Of a DNA stretch of 64,000 nt, positions 42,583 to 51,704 are shown in pieces (the first letter of the stretch is position 1; each line of letters starts with the position of its first letter). Location of the stretch: the NCBI RefSeq assembly GCF_900101015.1, contig NZ_FNFZ01000017.1, positions 41,478 to 105,477 on the forward strand, in the 5' to 3' direction. A program made the position numbers and the translations under genes. The notes below the pieces were generated by a model that was not told where the DNA came from, did no database searches, and saw only the letters and a list, made by a program, of their open reading frames with translations. Source of the stretch: Sarcina sp. DSM 11001. GTDB lineage: Bacteria > Bacillota > Clostridia > Lachnospirales > Lachnospiraceae.

Positions 42583-45500
42583 ATGAAAAAAAATCGAAAG
42601 GAATCAGGGGGGAAGCTGCTGGGCGTTTTGCTCGCGCTGGCGATGATCGTCGGGCTGTTCCCCGGCATGAGCCTGACGGCATATGCGGCAGATGATCCCT
42701 ATGCAAGCCTCAAGTACACCACAACAGTAATAACCTTTGACGGCAAGCCCTGGTACCTGATCGATTACGATGCCACTACTGTAACACTGCTTTCGGAGGA
42801 ATGTGTTACGGCATCAAAGTTTGGCACAGACAGCACATACAGCGGTTCTACTGTAGAAACTGCTGTAAATAATTACTATAAGAACAATATTTCAACAGCC
42901 GCAAAAGCAGCACTCATCGGAGGAATGTTCCTTCTGACACCTGAACAGGCAAATGCAATCCGTGATGTAAATTATTTGGTGCTGAAGTGCCCTTGGCCAA
43001 GTGACGCTGAAGCAAACTTATGGTGGCTCAATGGACCCGGCCGCTATGCCGACACTGTGCAGTGCGCGGACGGCGACGTCAGCTACGTTTGGACCAATGG
43101 TTTCAACGTGGACTACACGCTTGGTGTCCGCCCCGCTTTAAAGCTCAATCTGCCATCTGTAATCTTCGAATCTGAATCAAAAACATTTTCGCTGAAGCCG
43201 TCCCACCCGCACAGCTTCACCTCTTACACAGCAAACAGCGCTGCCATAACGGCGGCCTGCACGGCGGACGGCTGCACGCTGCCCCCGAGCACTGCAGGTG
43301 GCACCGACCATGTTGTCACGCTGACCCTGAGTGCCGCTGATGAGGTCTATACCGGCAGCGCTTATACGGGAGCAAGTCTTTCCGATACAACAGTATGGAC
43401 GTGGGTTGGACTGACCGAACCGACGATTGAATATGAAGGACGCGGTGATACAAGCTATACAAAGAGCGGGACAGCGCCGACAGCTGCGGGCACTTATACC
43501 GCCAGCATCACGGTGGATACGAACAAGACCGCAACGGCAGATTTCACGATCAGCCCCATGGCGCTGACCATTGACACCGCGACGGCGACGAACCGCACTT
43601 ATGATAAGGACAGCACAGCGGTCACAATCAGTGCCGTTACGTTCAAGGACAGCAGCGGTGCCAGTGTTGAGCTGACTCAGGGCACCGACTACACTGTTAC
43701 CGGCACAATGACCGATGCGAATGCGGGCGACGGCAAGAGCGTCAATGTCACTGTAACGCTCAAAAACGCCAATTACAGCCTTGCGACGAATAACACGACT
43801 ACCACAGTCAACATCAACAAGGCGGACGCAGTCCCGGCCGCCGTCACCGCAGGCAACCGTACATATGATGGTACTGAGAAACCGCTGGTGACTGTTACAG
43901 GTCAGGCGTCTGGCGGCGAGATGCGATATGCCCTCGGTACCGTAACCGAAGCCACACAATCTTATACCACATCCATTCCGTCAAAGACCGACGCCGGAAC
44001 CTATTACGTCTGGTACAGGGTCGCGGGCGACGGGAACCACTTTGACAGCGATCCCGCCTGCGTCACAGCAGAGATCAAAAAAGCGGAGGCGACTGTCACA
44101 GCCAAAGAACAGACGATCAAAGAGGGCACCGGCATCGGGACCGGGACAGACAAGGCTGAACTGTCCGGCCAGGTCTCAGGCCACAGCCTCAGCGCGGTCA
44201 CCCTGGCGGCAGAGGATGGAAAGATCGTACCGTCCGGTGCCGTGATCCGGGATGCCGGCAATAAAGATGTGACGGGCAATTACAATATCTCCTACCAGCC
44301 GGGCGCCCTGACCGTTATCCCCAGGACCAGTTACCTGGTCACCTTCAGGGTGGTAAACGGCGCATGGGATGACGGCGAGGGAGATGCCGCGACAGCGGAC
44401 AGGACCGTGACCCTCGAAGGCCACGAGGGCGACAAGCTGAAGCTGGAAAAGACACAGATCCCCTCCGCCGGCAGCAGGCCCAAAGACAGCACGTTCATGG
44501 CCGGATCCTGGGACGTGGAGCCTGACGAGAAGACCGTAATCGAACAGGACACGGTCTATACCTACATCTACGCGAAGAAGGAACCGGCAGCCGTCACGAA
44601 GGCACCGTCTGCCAATAACCTGACCTACAACGAACAGGCCCAGGATCTCGTAACCGCCGGTGAAGCCACGGGCGGCCAGCTGCGGTACGCCCCCGGCAAA
44701 GACCTCAATACCCCTCCTTCCGCGGACGAATATTCCGCGGAGGTCCCTGCCGGGACCGACGCCGGGACCTATTATGTATGGTATAAGGTCTTTGGGGACG
44801 ACACCCACCTTGACTCGCCGGAAGCCTGCTTTGCCGTGACGATCGATCCCGGCAATTCCTCGGGCAGTCCGACAGGGCATGAGGACGGCCTCACCTACAC
44901 AGGCGAAGCCCAGGAACTGGTCCTGGCGGGCACCGTCCAGGGCGGGACGATGCTGTACGCCCTCGGTGAGGACGCCTCGACGCCTCCTGAGGACAGCCTT
45001 TTCACCCGGGAGATCCCCAAGGGGACCGACGCGGGGGACTATTACGTCTGGTACAGGGTCGCCGGCGACGCCAACCACAATGACGTCCCGCCCGCCTGCC
45101 TCACAGCCGTGATCAAGAAGGCGCAGATCACACCCACGGTTTCCATCACCGGATGGACCTACGGTGAGGCTGCCAACGATCCGCAGGTAGACGCGGCAGA
45201 CAATCCCGGGAACGGTACTGTGCGGTATGAATACAGCATGGAAGAGAGCACCGGCTACACAGACCAGGTCCCCGCGGAAGCCGGCCCCTATTATGTACGG
45301 GCCCTGGTCGCGGAGACGAAGAACTACAGGGAGGCCGTCTCGAAGCCGCTGGGCTTCGCCATCGCCCGCGCCTCCATCACCATCACGGCTGACAATCAGT
45401 CCGGCACCTACGGGGAGGACGTACAGGCCCTCACCTATACGGCGGGCGGCGCCTATGTGGAGGGAGACGACCTGGGCGTCAGTGTAAAGTGCAGTGTGAA

Positions 45501-46728
45501 AAAAGGCTCCGATGTGGGGACCTATCCCATCACCGTGAGCTGGAATGAGAACAAAAACTACGACGCCCAGCTCGTTGACGGCACCTATACCGTCCGGAAA
45601 GCCGCCATCGACACGGCGTCCGCCGGGAACAGCGGAAAGCCCGCTGCCAGAACTGTTACTTATAACGGAAAGAACCAGAAGCTCCTTTCCGCTCCGGCAA
45701 AGCTCCCGGACGGCTGCGCGAAAATGCAGTACAGGATGAGCGGCGCCGCCTCCTGGTCAAATTCCATCCCCGCTGCCGTGAAGGCCGGGAACTATACGAT
45801 GGAATACAGATATGCGGGGGATAAAAACCATAAGACTTCCGCAGTTTTCCGGATCAAAGCATCCATCGCCAAGGCGAAGATCACGATCACCGCGCAGGAC
45901 AAGACCGGCCCGCGCGAGACAGCCATCCAAAAGCTCACCTGGAAAGTGACCGGCGCTTATGTCTCCGGGGACAACCTGGGCATCAAGGCCTCCACCACTG
46001 CCAAAAAGACCTCCAAACCGGGAAAATACAAGATCTCCGTGTCCTGGAACAAGAATCCCAATTACACAGCCACGCTGAAAAATGGCACCTACACCATCAC
46101 CGACAGAGTGACCGGCCCTGAGAAGGCCAGGACAGGGATCCTCCTGAACTCCGGATTCAGAGCATGGTGGGAAGGCTCAGGACTCATGGTCTCATGGGGT
46201 AAGGCAGAAAATGCCGACCGTTACGACGTCCTGGCCGCCTACTGCGGCAAGGACGCGCCCAAACCGGTCAGGACGGTCAGTGCTAAAAGCGAGCCGGTCA
46301 TCAAGATCACGAGCCTTGACGGAAAGAAGATCGACCGCACGAAAAATATCAAGGTCAGGGTCATCGCCTATCGGAAGGTGGACGGCCAGTATACCAGGAT
46401 GGGCGCGACCATTATTGCCCATGTGACCGGCGGCCAGGGCAGGACCAGCGGTTTTACGAATGCCAGAAGGGTGACCGTCCAGAAGGACAGTTACACACTG
46501 AAGACCGGGAAGACCGCAGTGGTCAGAGCAACGACCATTCCCGAAGTCCAGGGAAAAAAGCTCCTCGGAGAGAACCACGCCGCCAGATACCGCTACACCT
46601 CTGACAACAAGGCAGTCGCCACAGTAGATGAAAACGGAAAGATCACAGCAGTCGGAAAGGGAACCTGTCACATTTACGTTCACGCGCAGAACGGGACTTC
46701 CCAAAAAGTCAGCGTAACGGTGAAGTAA
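42583..46728 (+). CDS. Large secreted MBG-domain surface protein with DUF6273 and Big_2-like domains
   Basis: 1381 aa. Signal peptide MKKNRKESGGKLLGVLLALA... cleaved after AYA (about 35). Residues 40-205 form a DUF6273-like domain (WWLNGPGRYADTVQC, then LGVRPALKLNL). Residues 230-1190 are a series of MBG / Ig-like repeats marked by GTYYVWYRVAGD and KTDAGTYY-type blocks. The C-terminus has a fibronectin-like part (MVSWGKAENADRYDVLAAY) and a Big_2-like domain (SDNKAVATVDENGKITAVGK). No LPXTG or transmembrane anchor is seen, so it may bind the wall non-covalently. It is controlled by leader B. SD AAGGAGGAAG. Likely an adhesin or extracellular structural protein. Confidence 0.87.
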   Translation: MKKNRKESGGKLLGVLLALAMIVGLFPGMSLTAYAADDPYASLKYTTTVITFDGKPWYLIDYDATTVTLLSEECVTASKFGTDSTYSGSTVETAVNNYYKNNISTAAKAALIGGMFLLTPEQANAIRDVNYLVLKCPWPSDAEANLWWLNGPGRYADTVQCADGDVSYVWTNGFNVDYTLGVRPALKLNLPSVIFESESKTFSLKPSHPHSFTSYTANSAAITAACTADGCTLPPSTAGGTDHVVTLTLSAADEVYTGSAYTGASLSDTTVWTWVGLTEPTIEYEGRGDTSYTKSGTAPTAAGTYTASITVDTNKTATADFTISPMALTIDTATATNRTYDKDSTAVTISAVTFKDSSGASVELTQGTDYTVTGTMTDANAGDGKSVNVTVTLKNANYSLATNNTTTTVNINKADAVPAAVTAGNRTYDGTEKPLVTVTGQASGGEMRYALGTVTEATQSYTTSIPSKTDAGTYYVWYRVAGDGNHFDSDPACVTAEIKKAEATVTAKEQTIKEGTGIGTGTDKAELSGQVSGHSLSAVTLAAEDGKIVPSGAVIRDAGNKDVTGNYNISYQPGALTVIPRTSYLVTFRVVNGAWDDGEGDAATADRTVTLEGHEGDKLKLEKTQIPSAGSRPKDSTFMAGSWDVEPDEKTVIEQDTVYTYIYAKKEPAAVTKAPSANNLTYNEQAQDLVTAGEATGGQLRYAPGKDLNTPPSADEYSAEVPAGTDAGTYYVWYKVFGDDTHLDSPEACFAVTIDPGNSSGSPTGHEDGLTYTGEAQELVLAGTVQGGTMLYALGEDASTPPEDSLFTREIPKGTDAGDYYVWYRVAGDANHNDVPPACLTAVIKKAQITPTVSITGWTYGEAANDPQVDAADNPGNGTVRYEYSMEESTGYTDQVPAEAGPYYVRALVAETKNYREAVSKPLGFAIARASITITADNQSGTYGEDVQALTYTAGGAYVEGDDLGVSVKCSVKKGSDVGTYPITVSWNENKNYDAQLVDGTYTVRKAAIDTASAGNSGKPAARTVTYNGKNQKLLSAPAKLPDGCAKMQYRMSGAASWSNSIPAAVKAGNYTMEYRYAGDKNHKTSAVFRIKASIAKAKITITAQDKTGPRETAIQKLTWKVTGAYVSGDNLGIKASTTAKKTSKPGKYKISVSWNKNPNYTATLKNGTYTITDRVTGPEKARTGILLNSGFRAWWEGSGLMVSWGKAENADRYDVLAAYCGKDAPKPVRTVSAKSEPVIKITSLDGKKIDRTKNIKVRVIAYRKVDGQYTRMGATIIAHVTGGQGRTSGFTNARRVTVQKDSYTLKTGKTAVVRATTIPEVQGKKLLGENHAARYRYTSDNKAVATVDENGKITAVGKGTCHIYVHAQNGTSQKVSVTVK

Positions 46729-46818
46729 ACAGACCGGCTCTGCGAGCTGGCCGGTATGTCAATTAATACGCGAAAAAACGTGAATGTAACGTGCATGTAA
46801 GTAGAGGAGGTTAATGAC

Positions 46819-47928
46819 ATGAAAAGAAATAAGAGCATTCTGCAGGTCCTGCTGGGCATCCTGCTGTGCGTCGCGCTCGCTTTTCCTGGTATGAAAGCGA
46901 CCGTGTTCGCAGTGGACAGGATCGACGAGACAGACGCCGCCATGACGGAAAACGGCGCAATCCCGGAGAATGAGGGCATTAAGGAGAATGATCCGCTTCC
47001 GGGGTCCGGAGAGCTTTTATACGAAGATGCAGCCTTCGCTTCTACGGACGGGGATGCCCTTGCGGAAGGATCAGAGAGCGCAGCGGCAGAAGGATCCTAT
47101 AAAGAATCCTATGAAGAAGACCTTCTCCCGGAAGGAGAAGAGCCCGAAGAGGATGGAAATGGAACCTCCGGTGACGGTGTTCTCCCTGAAGAGGACGATA
47201 CGGAGGAAGTGGAAAACAGTGCCCCCGCGGACAATGACTTACCGGAGGAAGCAGAAAACAGTGCCTCCGCGGACAATGAATCTCCGGAGGAAGCAGGAAA
47301 CGGTGCCTTCGCGGACAATGACTTTCTGCAGGAGGAAGGAAACGGCGATCCGTCTGAGGATGCCTACGTACCAGCCGAAGATGGCACATCCTCTGAGATG
47401 ACGGCGCAGCCGGATGAGTCTGCACAAGATGAATTACAGGAAATTCCTGCCGAAGATGGCGCATCCTCTGAGATGACAGCGCAGCCGGAGGAGCCTGCCC
47501 AGAATGAATTGCAGGAAACTCCTGCCGAAGATGGCGCATCCTCTGAGATGACGGCGCAGCCGGAGGAGCCTGCCCGGGATGAACTGCAGGAAATTCCTGC
47601 CGAAGACCCGTCCGTGGAGGCGGATGCGGAGGAACTGACCGATACCGCCTCTTATGACTCCGCTGCCGGCCTTTGTCCTCTGGCCAGGGAGCTGACCTAC
47701 AACGGGAAGGCGCAGGAACTGGTCGATGTCGAAGATATCCCGGAGGGTGCCCTGTGCTACTCGCTGGACGGCGAAGCCTTCAGCCCGGAGATCCCGACCG
47801 GAACCGACGCGGGAGATTACATTGTCTACTACAGAGCGGCGGGAGAGGGAGACGCGCAGGTTTCTTCCCTGACTGTGACCATCTCCAAAGCCGACGTCAT
47901 ATTTACCGCCCCGTCCGCAGTCGAATGA
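46819..47928 (+). CDS. Secreted acidic-repeat protein with partial MBG domain, copy B
   Basis: 369 aa, the near-identical partner of 40598-41707. Same signal peptide, acidic repeats and single MBG-like C-terminal domain ending in KADVIFTAPSAVE. The number and arrangement of the 12-14 aa PADNDLPEE-type units differ from copy A, while total length is the same, so repeats are being lost and gained in step. It lies 90 bp after the MBG protein gene with no promoter of its own visible, so the two are likely cotranscribed. SD AGGAGG. Confidence 0.8.
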   Translation: MKRNKSILQVLLGILLCVALAFPGMKATVFAVDRIDETDAAMTENGAIPENEGIKENDPLPGSGELLYEDAAFASTDGDALAEGSESAAAEGSYKESYEEDLLPEGEEPEEDGNGTSGDGVLPEEDDTEEVENSAPADNDLPEEAENSASADNESPEEAGNGAFADNDFLQEEGNGDPSEDAYVPAEDGTSSEMTAQPDESAQDELQEIPAEDGASSEMTAQPEEPAQNELQETPAEDGASSEMTAQPEEPARDELQEIPAEDPSVEADAEELTDTASYDSAAGLCPLARELTYNGKAQELVDVEDIPEGALCYSLDGEAFSPEIPTGTDAGDYIVYYRAAGEGDAQVSSLTVTISKADVIFTAPSAVE

Positions 47929-48016
47929 GGCAAAACAGGAAAAAGAAACAGAACGAAAGAAATAGGAGGGGGCGGCTCCCAAACCGGCTCCTGAAGGACT
48001 GACATCTACATTCGCC

Positions 48017-48054
48017 GCCCGGCCTGCTGCAGCAATAGGCCGGGCGGATTTTAT
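48017..48054 (+). terminator. Terminator after acidic protein B
   Basis: GCCCGGCCT / AGGCCGGGC followed by GGATTTTATT; same hairpin as after copy A. Confidence 0.88.
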
Positions 48055-48098
48055 TACTTTATAGAATATTCTGATTACTAAGGCAGCAAAACAGGCGT

Positions 48099-48275
48099 AT
48101 GTTCATCGAATATATGTTGGATAATTACGTATTCAGGCATAAAAAGCAGATGATGATACTGGTGATGCTGACGAAGTTCGGATATGAAGGTATAATAAAA
48201 ATGGATTGCGGAATATCGCTGAAATACACTTTTCTTGGATTAAAGATTATGACGCGAAAAAGATTCTTTATTTAA
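48099..48275 (+). other. Small AT-rich ORF with internal promoter for the next gene
   Basis: 58 codons starting MFIEYMLDNYVFRHKK without a ribosome site; may be a gene remnant at the border of the AT-rich island. Inside it CTGACG (48168), 17 bp, TATAAT (48191-48196) forms a good promoter for the gene at 48295. Confidence 0.4.
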
Positions 48276-48294
48276 TGTTTTTGGGAGAATAAAA

Positions 48295-48780
48295 ATGTCC
48301 TGTTGGCACTTAACTGTAGCATTGAGGATTCCTGCTTCAGCACTTGGATTCAAATATCTGCGTGATTGGAAGGAATTCCTGAAAAAGCATGAAGATGATT
48401 TTTGCTGGGAAGAGGGATGCTTCTGCGAATCAATGTGTGATGACTATCCAGGTGGTTTGGGGTGGGGAACACTAGAATTTACTGATCCGGATTGGCAGCT
48501 GGACCAGCGGAATCCAAAGCACCCGGAAATCGTCCCGGGCCCCTTTCTGGACTATTATCTCAGGGATGATTACCCGCTCTTACCCGAATACAACAGTTAC
48601 GGAGCGAATGACGAAATCAGGATCCTGGATGAGGACGAAAAGGAAAAATATCTGCCAGAATATCAGGCACTGTTCCCACAGTTTACACTAAAAGATATGG
48701 ACGCAGTGCGCCGGTGTTCTTTTGAGTGGTATGACGGAAGCGGAGCATCCTATTTTTACTCTTGTTGGGATGACGACTGA
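48295..48780 (+). CDS. Hypothetical acidic protein, 161 aa
   Basis: No family recognised. It is soluble, rich in Trp, Tyr, Asp and Cys (several CxC-like groups near residues 37-48: WEEGCFCESMC). It ends in WYDGSGASYFYSCWDDD. Composition and single-gene location near repeats and toxin-antitoxin genes resemble immunity-type or contact-dependent proteins, but this is only an impression. GGGAG lies 8 bp before the ATG, and the promoter at 48168-48196 gives it a separate transcript. Confidence 0.65.
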   Translation: MSCWHLTVALRIPASALGFKYLRDWKEFLKKHEDDFCWEEGCFCESMCDDYPGGLGWGTLEFTDPDWQLDQRNPKHPEIVPGPFLDYYLRDDYPLLPEYNSYGANDEIRILDEDEKEKYLPEYQALFPQFTLKDMDAVRRCSFEWYDGSGASYFYSCWDDD

Positions 48781-48909
48781 AAGATGCCATATCTTTCACA
48801 TGATATCTGTATTGATTGCGGATATCATTTGAGAATGCCGGATGTCACAACATTTACAACAGTGATCAAGATACATTAACCAATCATCATACATAACACA
48901 ATAGCAAAA

Positions 48910-48938
48910 GCCGTCAGAACTGATCTGGCGGCCTTTTT
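48910..48938 (+). terminator. Rho-independent terminator
   Basis: GCCGTCAG-AACTGAT-CTGGCGGC followed by CTTTTTC; ends the transcript of the 161-aa protein. The rest of 48781-49070 shows no gene. Confidence 0.88.
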
Positions 48939-49070
48939 CTACCTGATTTAAAGAGGATTTTTTACCATAAGGAATTTTGGGGGATACTTGTCAGGGATTA
49001 TTTACACTATTCAGCGATTGGACCGGGTATTTCCTTGCAGGGGCGGCGAGTTATTCACCTACCTTCATTT

Positions 49071-49112
49071 TCATGATTGGATATTGACAAAATCCAATCA
49101 TGAATACATAAT
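49071..49112 (+). promoter_or_regulatory. Promoter with a perfect 12-bp palindromic operator
   Basis: TCATGATTGGAT (49071-49082) and ATCCAATCATGA (49092-49103) flank 9 bp and overlap the -35 TTGACA (49084-49089); -10 is CATAAT (49107-49112) after 17 bp. Ideal for repression by the HTH antitoxin encoded downstream. Confidence 0.88.
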
Positions 49113-49163
49113 AATGATAGAAAAATAAAAAAAACACATCACCACTGCTTGAAGGATGAAATA

Positions 49164-49550
49164 TTGAGTATAAATAAAAAAGATATAGAGCAGTATCTTT
49201 CCGAAGTAAAAGATGCTGTTGGAAACGATAGATACCGGCTTGACAGGAATAGCAAGCGGAAAGATAATATCAATCTTTTCCTGGACTATGTGATCGATGA
49301 AGCTAAAGCAAAGGATATCATATTGAGTTTAACAATAATGGATTTTTCAGAAATCCTTCAGAATGAACACAGAGGTTTTGAGCATGAGAGACTGTATGTA
49401 TTTGGCAAGGATGTCGTTCTTTTGGAGAGAAATGGTACAGAAGAGAAAACAGTATCTCTTTATATCAAATTTAACAAGCTGGAGAACTGTTACGTGATTG
49501 TGATTTCGTTCCATGAGCAGAAGTATCCGCTTACATATTTTTTTAAATAA
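49164..49550 (+). CDS. MqsR/RelE-like toxin
   Basis: 128 aa from TTG 49164, which has AAGGA 7-8 bp upstream; TTG 49149 lacks a site. The C-terminus VSLYIKFNKLENCYVIVISFHEQ resembles the end of MqsR-type RNase toxins (VYIKL...VLIVSFHEK), and the helix-rich N-terminus also fits. The middle (DFSEILQNEHRGFEHERLYVFG) is divergent. If the assignment is right it is an mRNA interferase neutralised by the next gene. The two are 21 bp apart and share the operator-promoter. The order toxin-antitoxin is typical for MqsR/HigB families. Confidence 0.65.
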   Translation: MSINKKDIEQYLSEVKDAVGNDRYRLDRNSKRKDNINLFLDYVIDEAKAKDIILSLTIMDFSEILQNEHRGFEHERLYVFGKDVVLLERNGTEEKTVSLYIKFNKLENCYVIVISFHEQKYPLTYFFK

Positions 49551-49571
49551 TCAGGAAAAGAGGAGACCATT

Positions 49572-50582
49572 ATGACAGATAAGGGAAGAAGAGATTTCTG
49601 CATGGAATGCAGAAAAGAGACGGAGTACCTTTTAAAGAAAAAGGACATCGTAAAGACGATAAGGGATAAGGATTACACGTTTGGAATCACTGTAGCAGTA
49701 TGTGCAGAGTGTGGCGAGGAAATGAGCATTCCTGGTCTTATTGATAAGAATGTTCAGGAAATCGATTCACAGTACCGGGCGGCGGAAGGTCTTGTGTCGA
49801 TTGATGATATTGAAAAGCTTATGAAGATCTATAACATAGGTAAGGCTCCGCTGTCTCTTGCCTTAGGATTTGGAGAAGTGACCATACCGAGATATCTGGA
49901 GGGGCAGGTGCCTTCCAAAGAATATTCGGATGTTGTGAGGGCGGCGCTGGTCTCTCCGGCATATATGAAGCAGAAACTCATGGAAAACAGGGGAAAGCTG
50001 ACGGATGCGGCATATAAGAAAGCGATGGCTGCGGCAGACAGCATAGAGAGTTTGTTTTCGGTGTCGGAAAAGATGCTCAGGGTGATCGCATACGTTTTTG
50101 AAAAGCTGGAAGAAGTAACGCCGCTGATGCTGCAGAAGATTCTCTATTTCATTCAGGGAGTGTATTCTGCACTGTATGGAAAGCCGGTTTTTGAAGAGGA
50201 TTGCAGAGCCTGGGTACACGGTCCGGTCTATCCGGAAGTCTATGAGCTGTTCCGGGATTTTAAATATAATCCAATCGATGACGCACGGTTCGCATTGCTT
50301 CATGGAAACGCAGAAGCTTTGACTGAAGAAGAAAAGAAGGTGATTGATCTCGTAGTAAATACATTCGGAATATACGGAGGAAAGATATTGGAGAGAATTA
50401 CGCATAATGAGGATCCGTGGATGGAAGCCAGAAAGGGTTATTGTGACAGTATCCCGTCTGGCAAGATTCTGCCGAAAGACCGCATCATGATGTATTATGT
50501 GATTATAAACCAAAAGTACGGGATTGACACCGAGGAAGGACTAAGAACCTATATTCATGACATGCTGGCTAAAGCATCATAA
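49572..50582 (+). CDS. Zinc-finger/HTH/Panacea-domain antitoxin
   Basis: 336 aa. Three parts: a zinc ribbon with Cys10, Cys13, Cys44 and Cys47 (FCMEC ... AVCAECGEE) as in MqsA; an XRE-like HTH (residues 65-120, LALGFGEVTIPRYLEGQVPS); and a C-terminal Panacea/SocA-type domain (165-330: LLMLQKILYFIQGVYSALYG-like block with CRAWVHGPVYPEVYELF). Panacea domains are known as general toxin-neutralising or proteolysis-adaptor modules. Expected to bind both the toxin and the palindrome at 49071. The SD GAGGAG precedes the ATG. Confidence 0.86.
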   Translation: MTDKGRRDFCMECRKETEYLLKKKDIVKTIRDKDYTFGITVAVCAECGEEMSIPGLIDKNVQEIDSQYRAAEGLVSIDDIEKLMKIYNIGKAPLSLALGFGEVTIPRYLEGQVPSKEYSDVVRAALVSPAYMKQKLMENRGKLTDAAYKKAMAAADSIESLFSVSEKMLRVIAYVFEKLEEVTPLMLQKILYFIQGVYSALYGKPVFEEDCRAWVHGPVYPEVYELFRDFKYNPIDDARFALLHGNAEALTEEEKKVIDLVVNTFGIYGGKILERITHNEDPWMEARKGYCDSIPSGKILPKDRIMMYYVIINQKYGIDTEEGLRTYIHDMLAKAS

Positions 50583-50592
50583 AGCAGGGCAG

Positions 50593-50709
50593 CGACTGCG
50601 GTCATCGCAACTTCTGACGGAGAAGCCTTTGATCGTGGGTATAGCCGGCTTGATGAATTGAAGGATGCTGTGAGGGCAGAAATACTTCTTCGTAAGTGTT
50701 TTTGTTGAT
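50593..50709 (+). pseudogene. Short gene remnant
   Basis: A 38-codon frame without start (ATAVIATSDGEAFDRGYSRLDELKDAV, shown in part) ends at 50709. It looks like the last part of some protein; no family can be named. From 50710 to 50935 no feature is clear except the partial repeat CCGATGATTGGG / CATCGGTGATTA. Confidence 0.35.
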
Positions 50710-50935
50710 TACTCAGAATCTGATACCCCCAAAACCATCCGGCATGCCTCCTCGGAGTGAGTTATGCATTCCGGGATAGGCGGATATTCGTTTTTTAAGT
50801 TTATAGTGTCTGGTATCAATAGTTAAAACCGATGATTGGGTGCTTACTTTACATCGGTGATTAGTCTTTCGAAACTATCTTATGATCAAAAGTCACATAG
50901 GCGCTTATAACGCTGGTCAAAACTGAAAACTGCCA

Positions 50936-50964
50936 TTGAAGGAGGCTTTTAAAACCAATATAAT
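50936..50964 (+). promoter_or_regulatory. Promoter before the hsdR remnant
   Basis: TTGAAG, 17 bp, TATAAT (50959-50964), followed by AGGAGG at about 50993. A good promoter and SD remain although the gene is dead. Confidence 0.75.
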
Positions 50965-51005
50965 GGTAATAGCGCATTACGGAATCACACTAGGAGGTCA
51001 ACCCA

Positions 51006-51421
51006 ATGATCCTCAACAAAAAACAGATGACCGAAGAGGCCATCAAGCTCAATTATATCACTCCTGCCATTAATGCCAGCGGTTGGCAGAATGGCATTAA
51101 TATCACGATGGAGACTAAAATCACGGATGGGAAGATCAATATCCGTGGCAACATGGTCTATCGTGAGAAGGAGGAAAGAGCGAATTATCTTCATTATTTG
51201 AATAAATATCGTCCAATTGCCATTGTAGAGGCAAAGGACAAAAAGAAAACCATCTCTCACGGTTTTAGCAGGCATTGGAGTATGCCCAGATACTGGATCT
51301 CCCGTTTGCTTGCAGTTCCAACGGAGATGGTTTTTGTGAACATGATTTTCTGACAGGTACAGAGCGTCAGATGGGAATGAATGAGTTCTCGGCGATGGAT
51401 GAGCTGATGAGCCCAGTATAA
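51006..51421 (+). pseudogene. hsdR: Type I restriction enzyme R subunit, N-terminal remnant
   Basis: The first frame reads MTEEAIKLNYITPAINASGW ... NIRGNMVYREKEERANYLHYL ... AIVEAKDKKKTISHGF, the start of HsdR including the AIVEAK endonuclease block. Near 51266 the frame shifts; in the next frame QALEYAQILDLPFACSSNGDGF and EHDFLTGTERQM continue the homology until a stop at 51421. The helicase part is absent. So both a frameshift and a large deletion have killed it. No hsdM or hsdS is nearby. Confidence 0.85.
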
Positions 51422-51704
51422 GCGGGAATGTTGTCTTAATGAGTAGGAACGCACTTGATTGATCAACAATATTACGCTAGTCAGGTGGACCGGAAAACTG
51501 TCCAGCCTAGTTCAATTACTCTGACTGAGTCATAGCGAAAGCAGATTAGGCAAAGACATAGGCTACACTTAATATGAAAGTGTCCAGGAAAAGTTTGATA
51601 TTCTGCACCTAAGACACCCCTGATGATGGTGGTAGAAGAACCTGTGACATATGGTTCAGAAATAATAGTCGCAAAGAAATCGTATTTACAGAGGAGGGTA
51701 AATT
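51422..51704. other. Gap before the defence-like operon
   Basis: 283 bp with no ORF. A short hairpin TGGAC / GTCCA sits at about 51486-51504. No clean promoter was found; an AT-rich region at 51655-51690 precedes the SD of the next gene. Confidence 0.4.
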
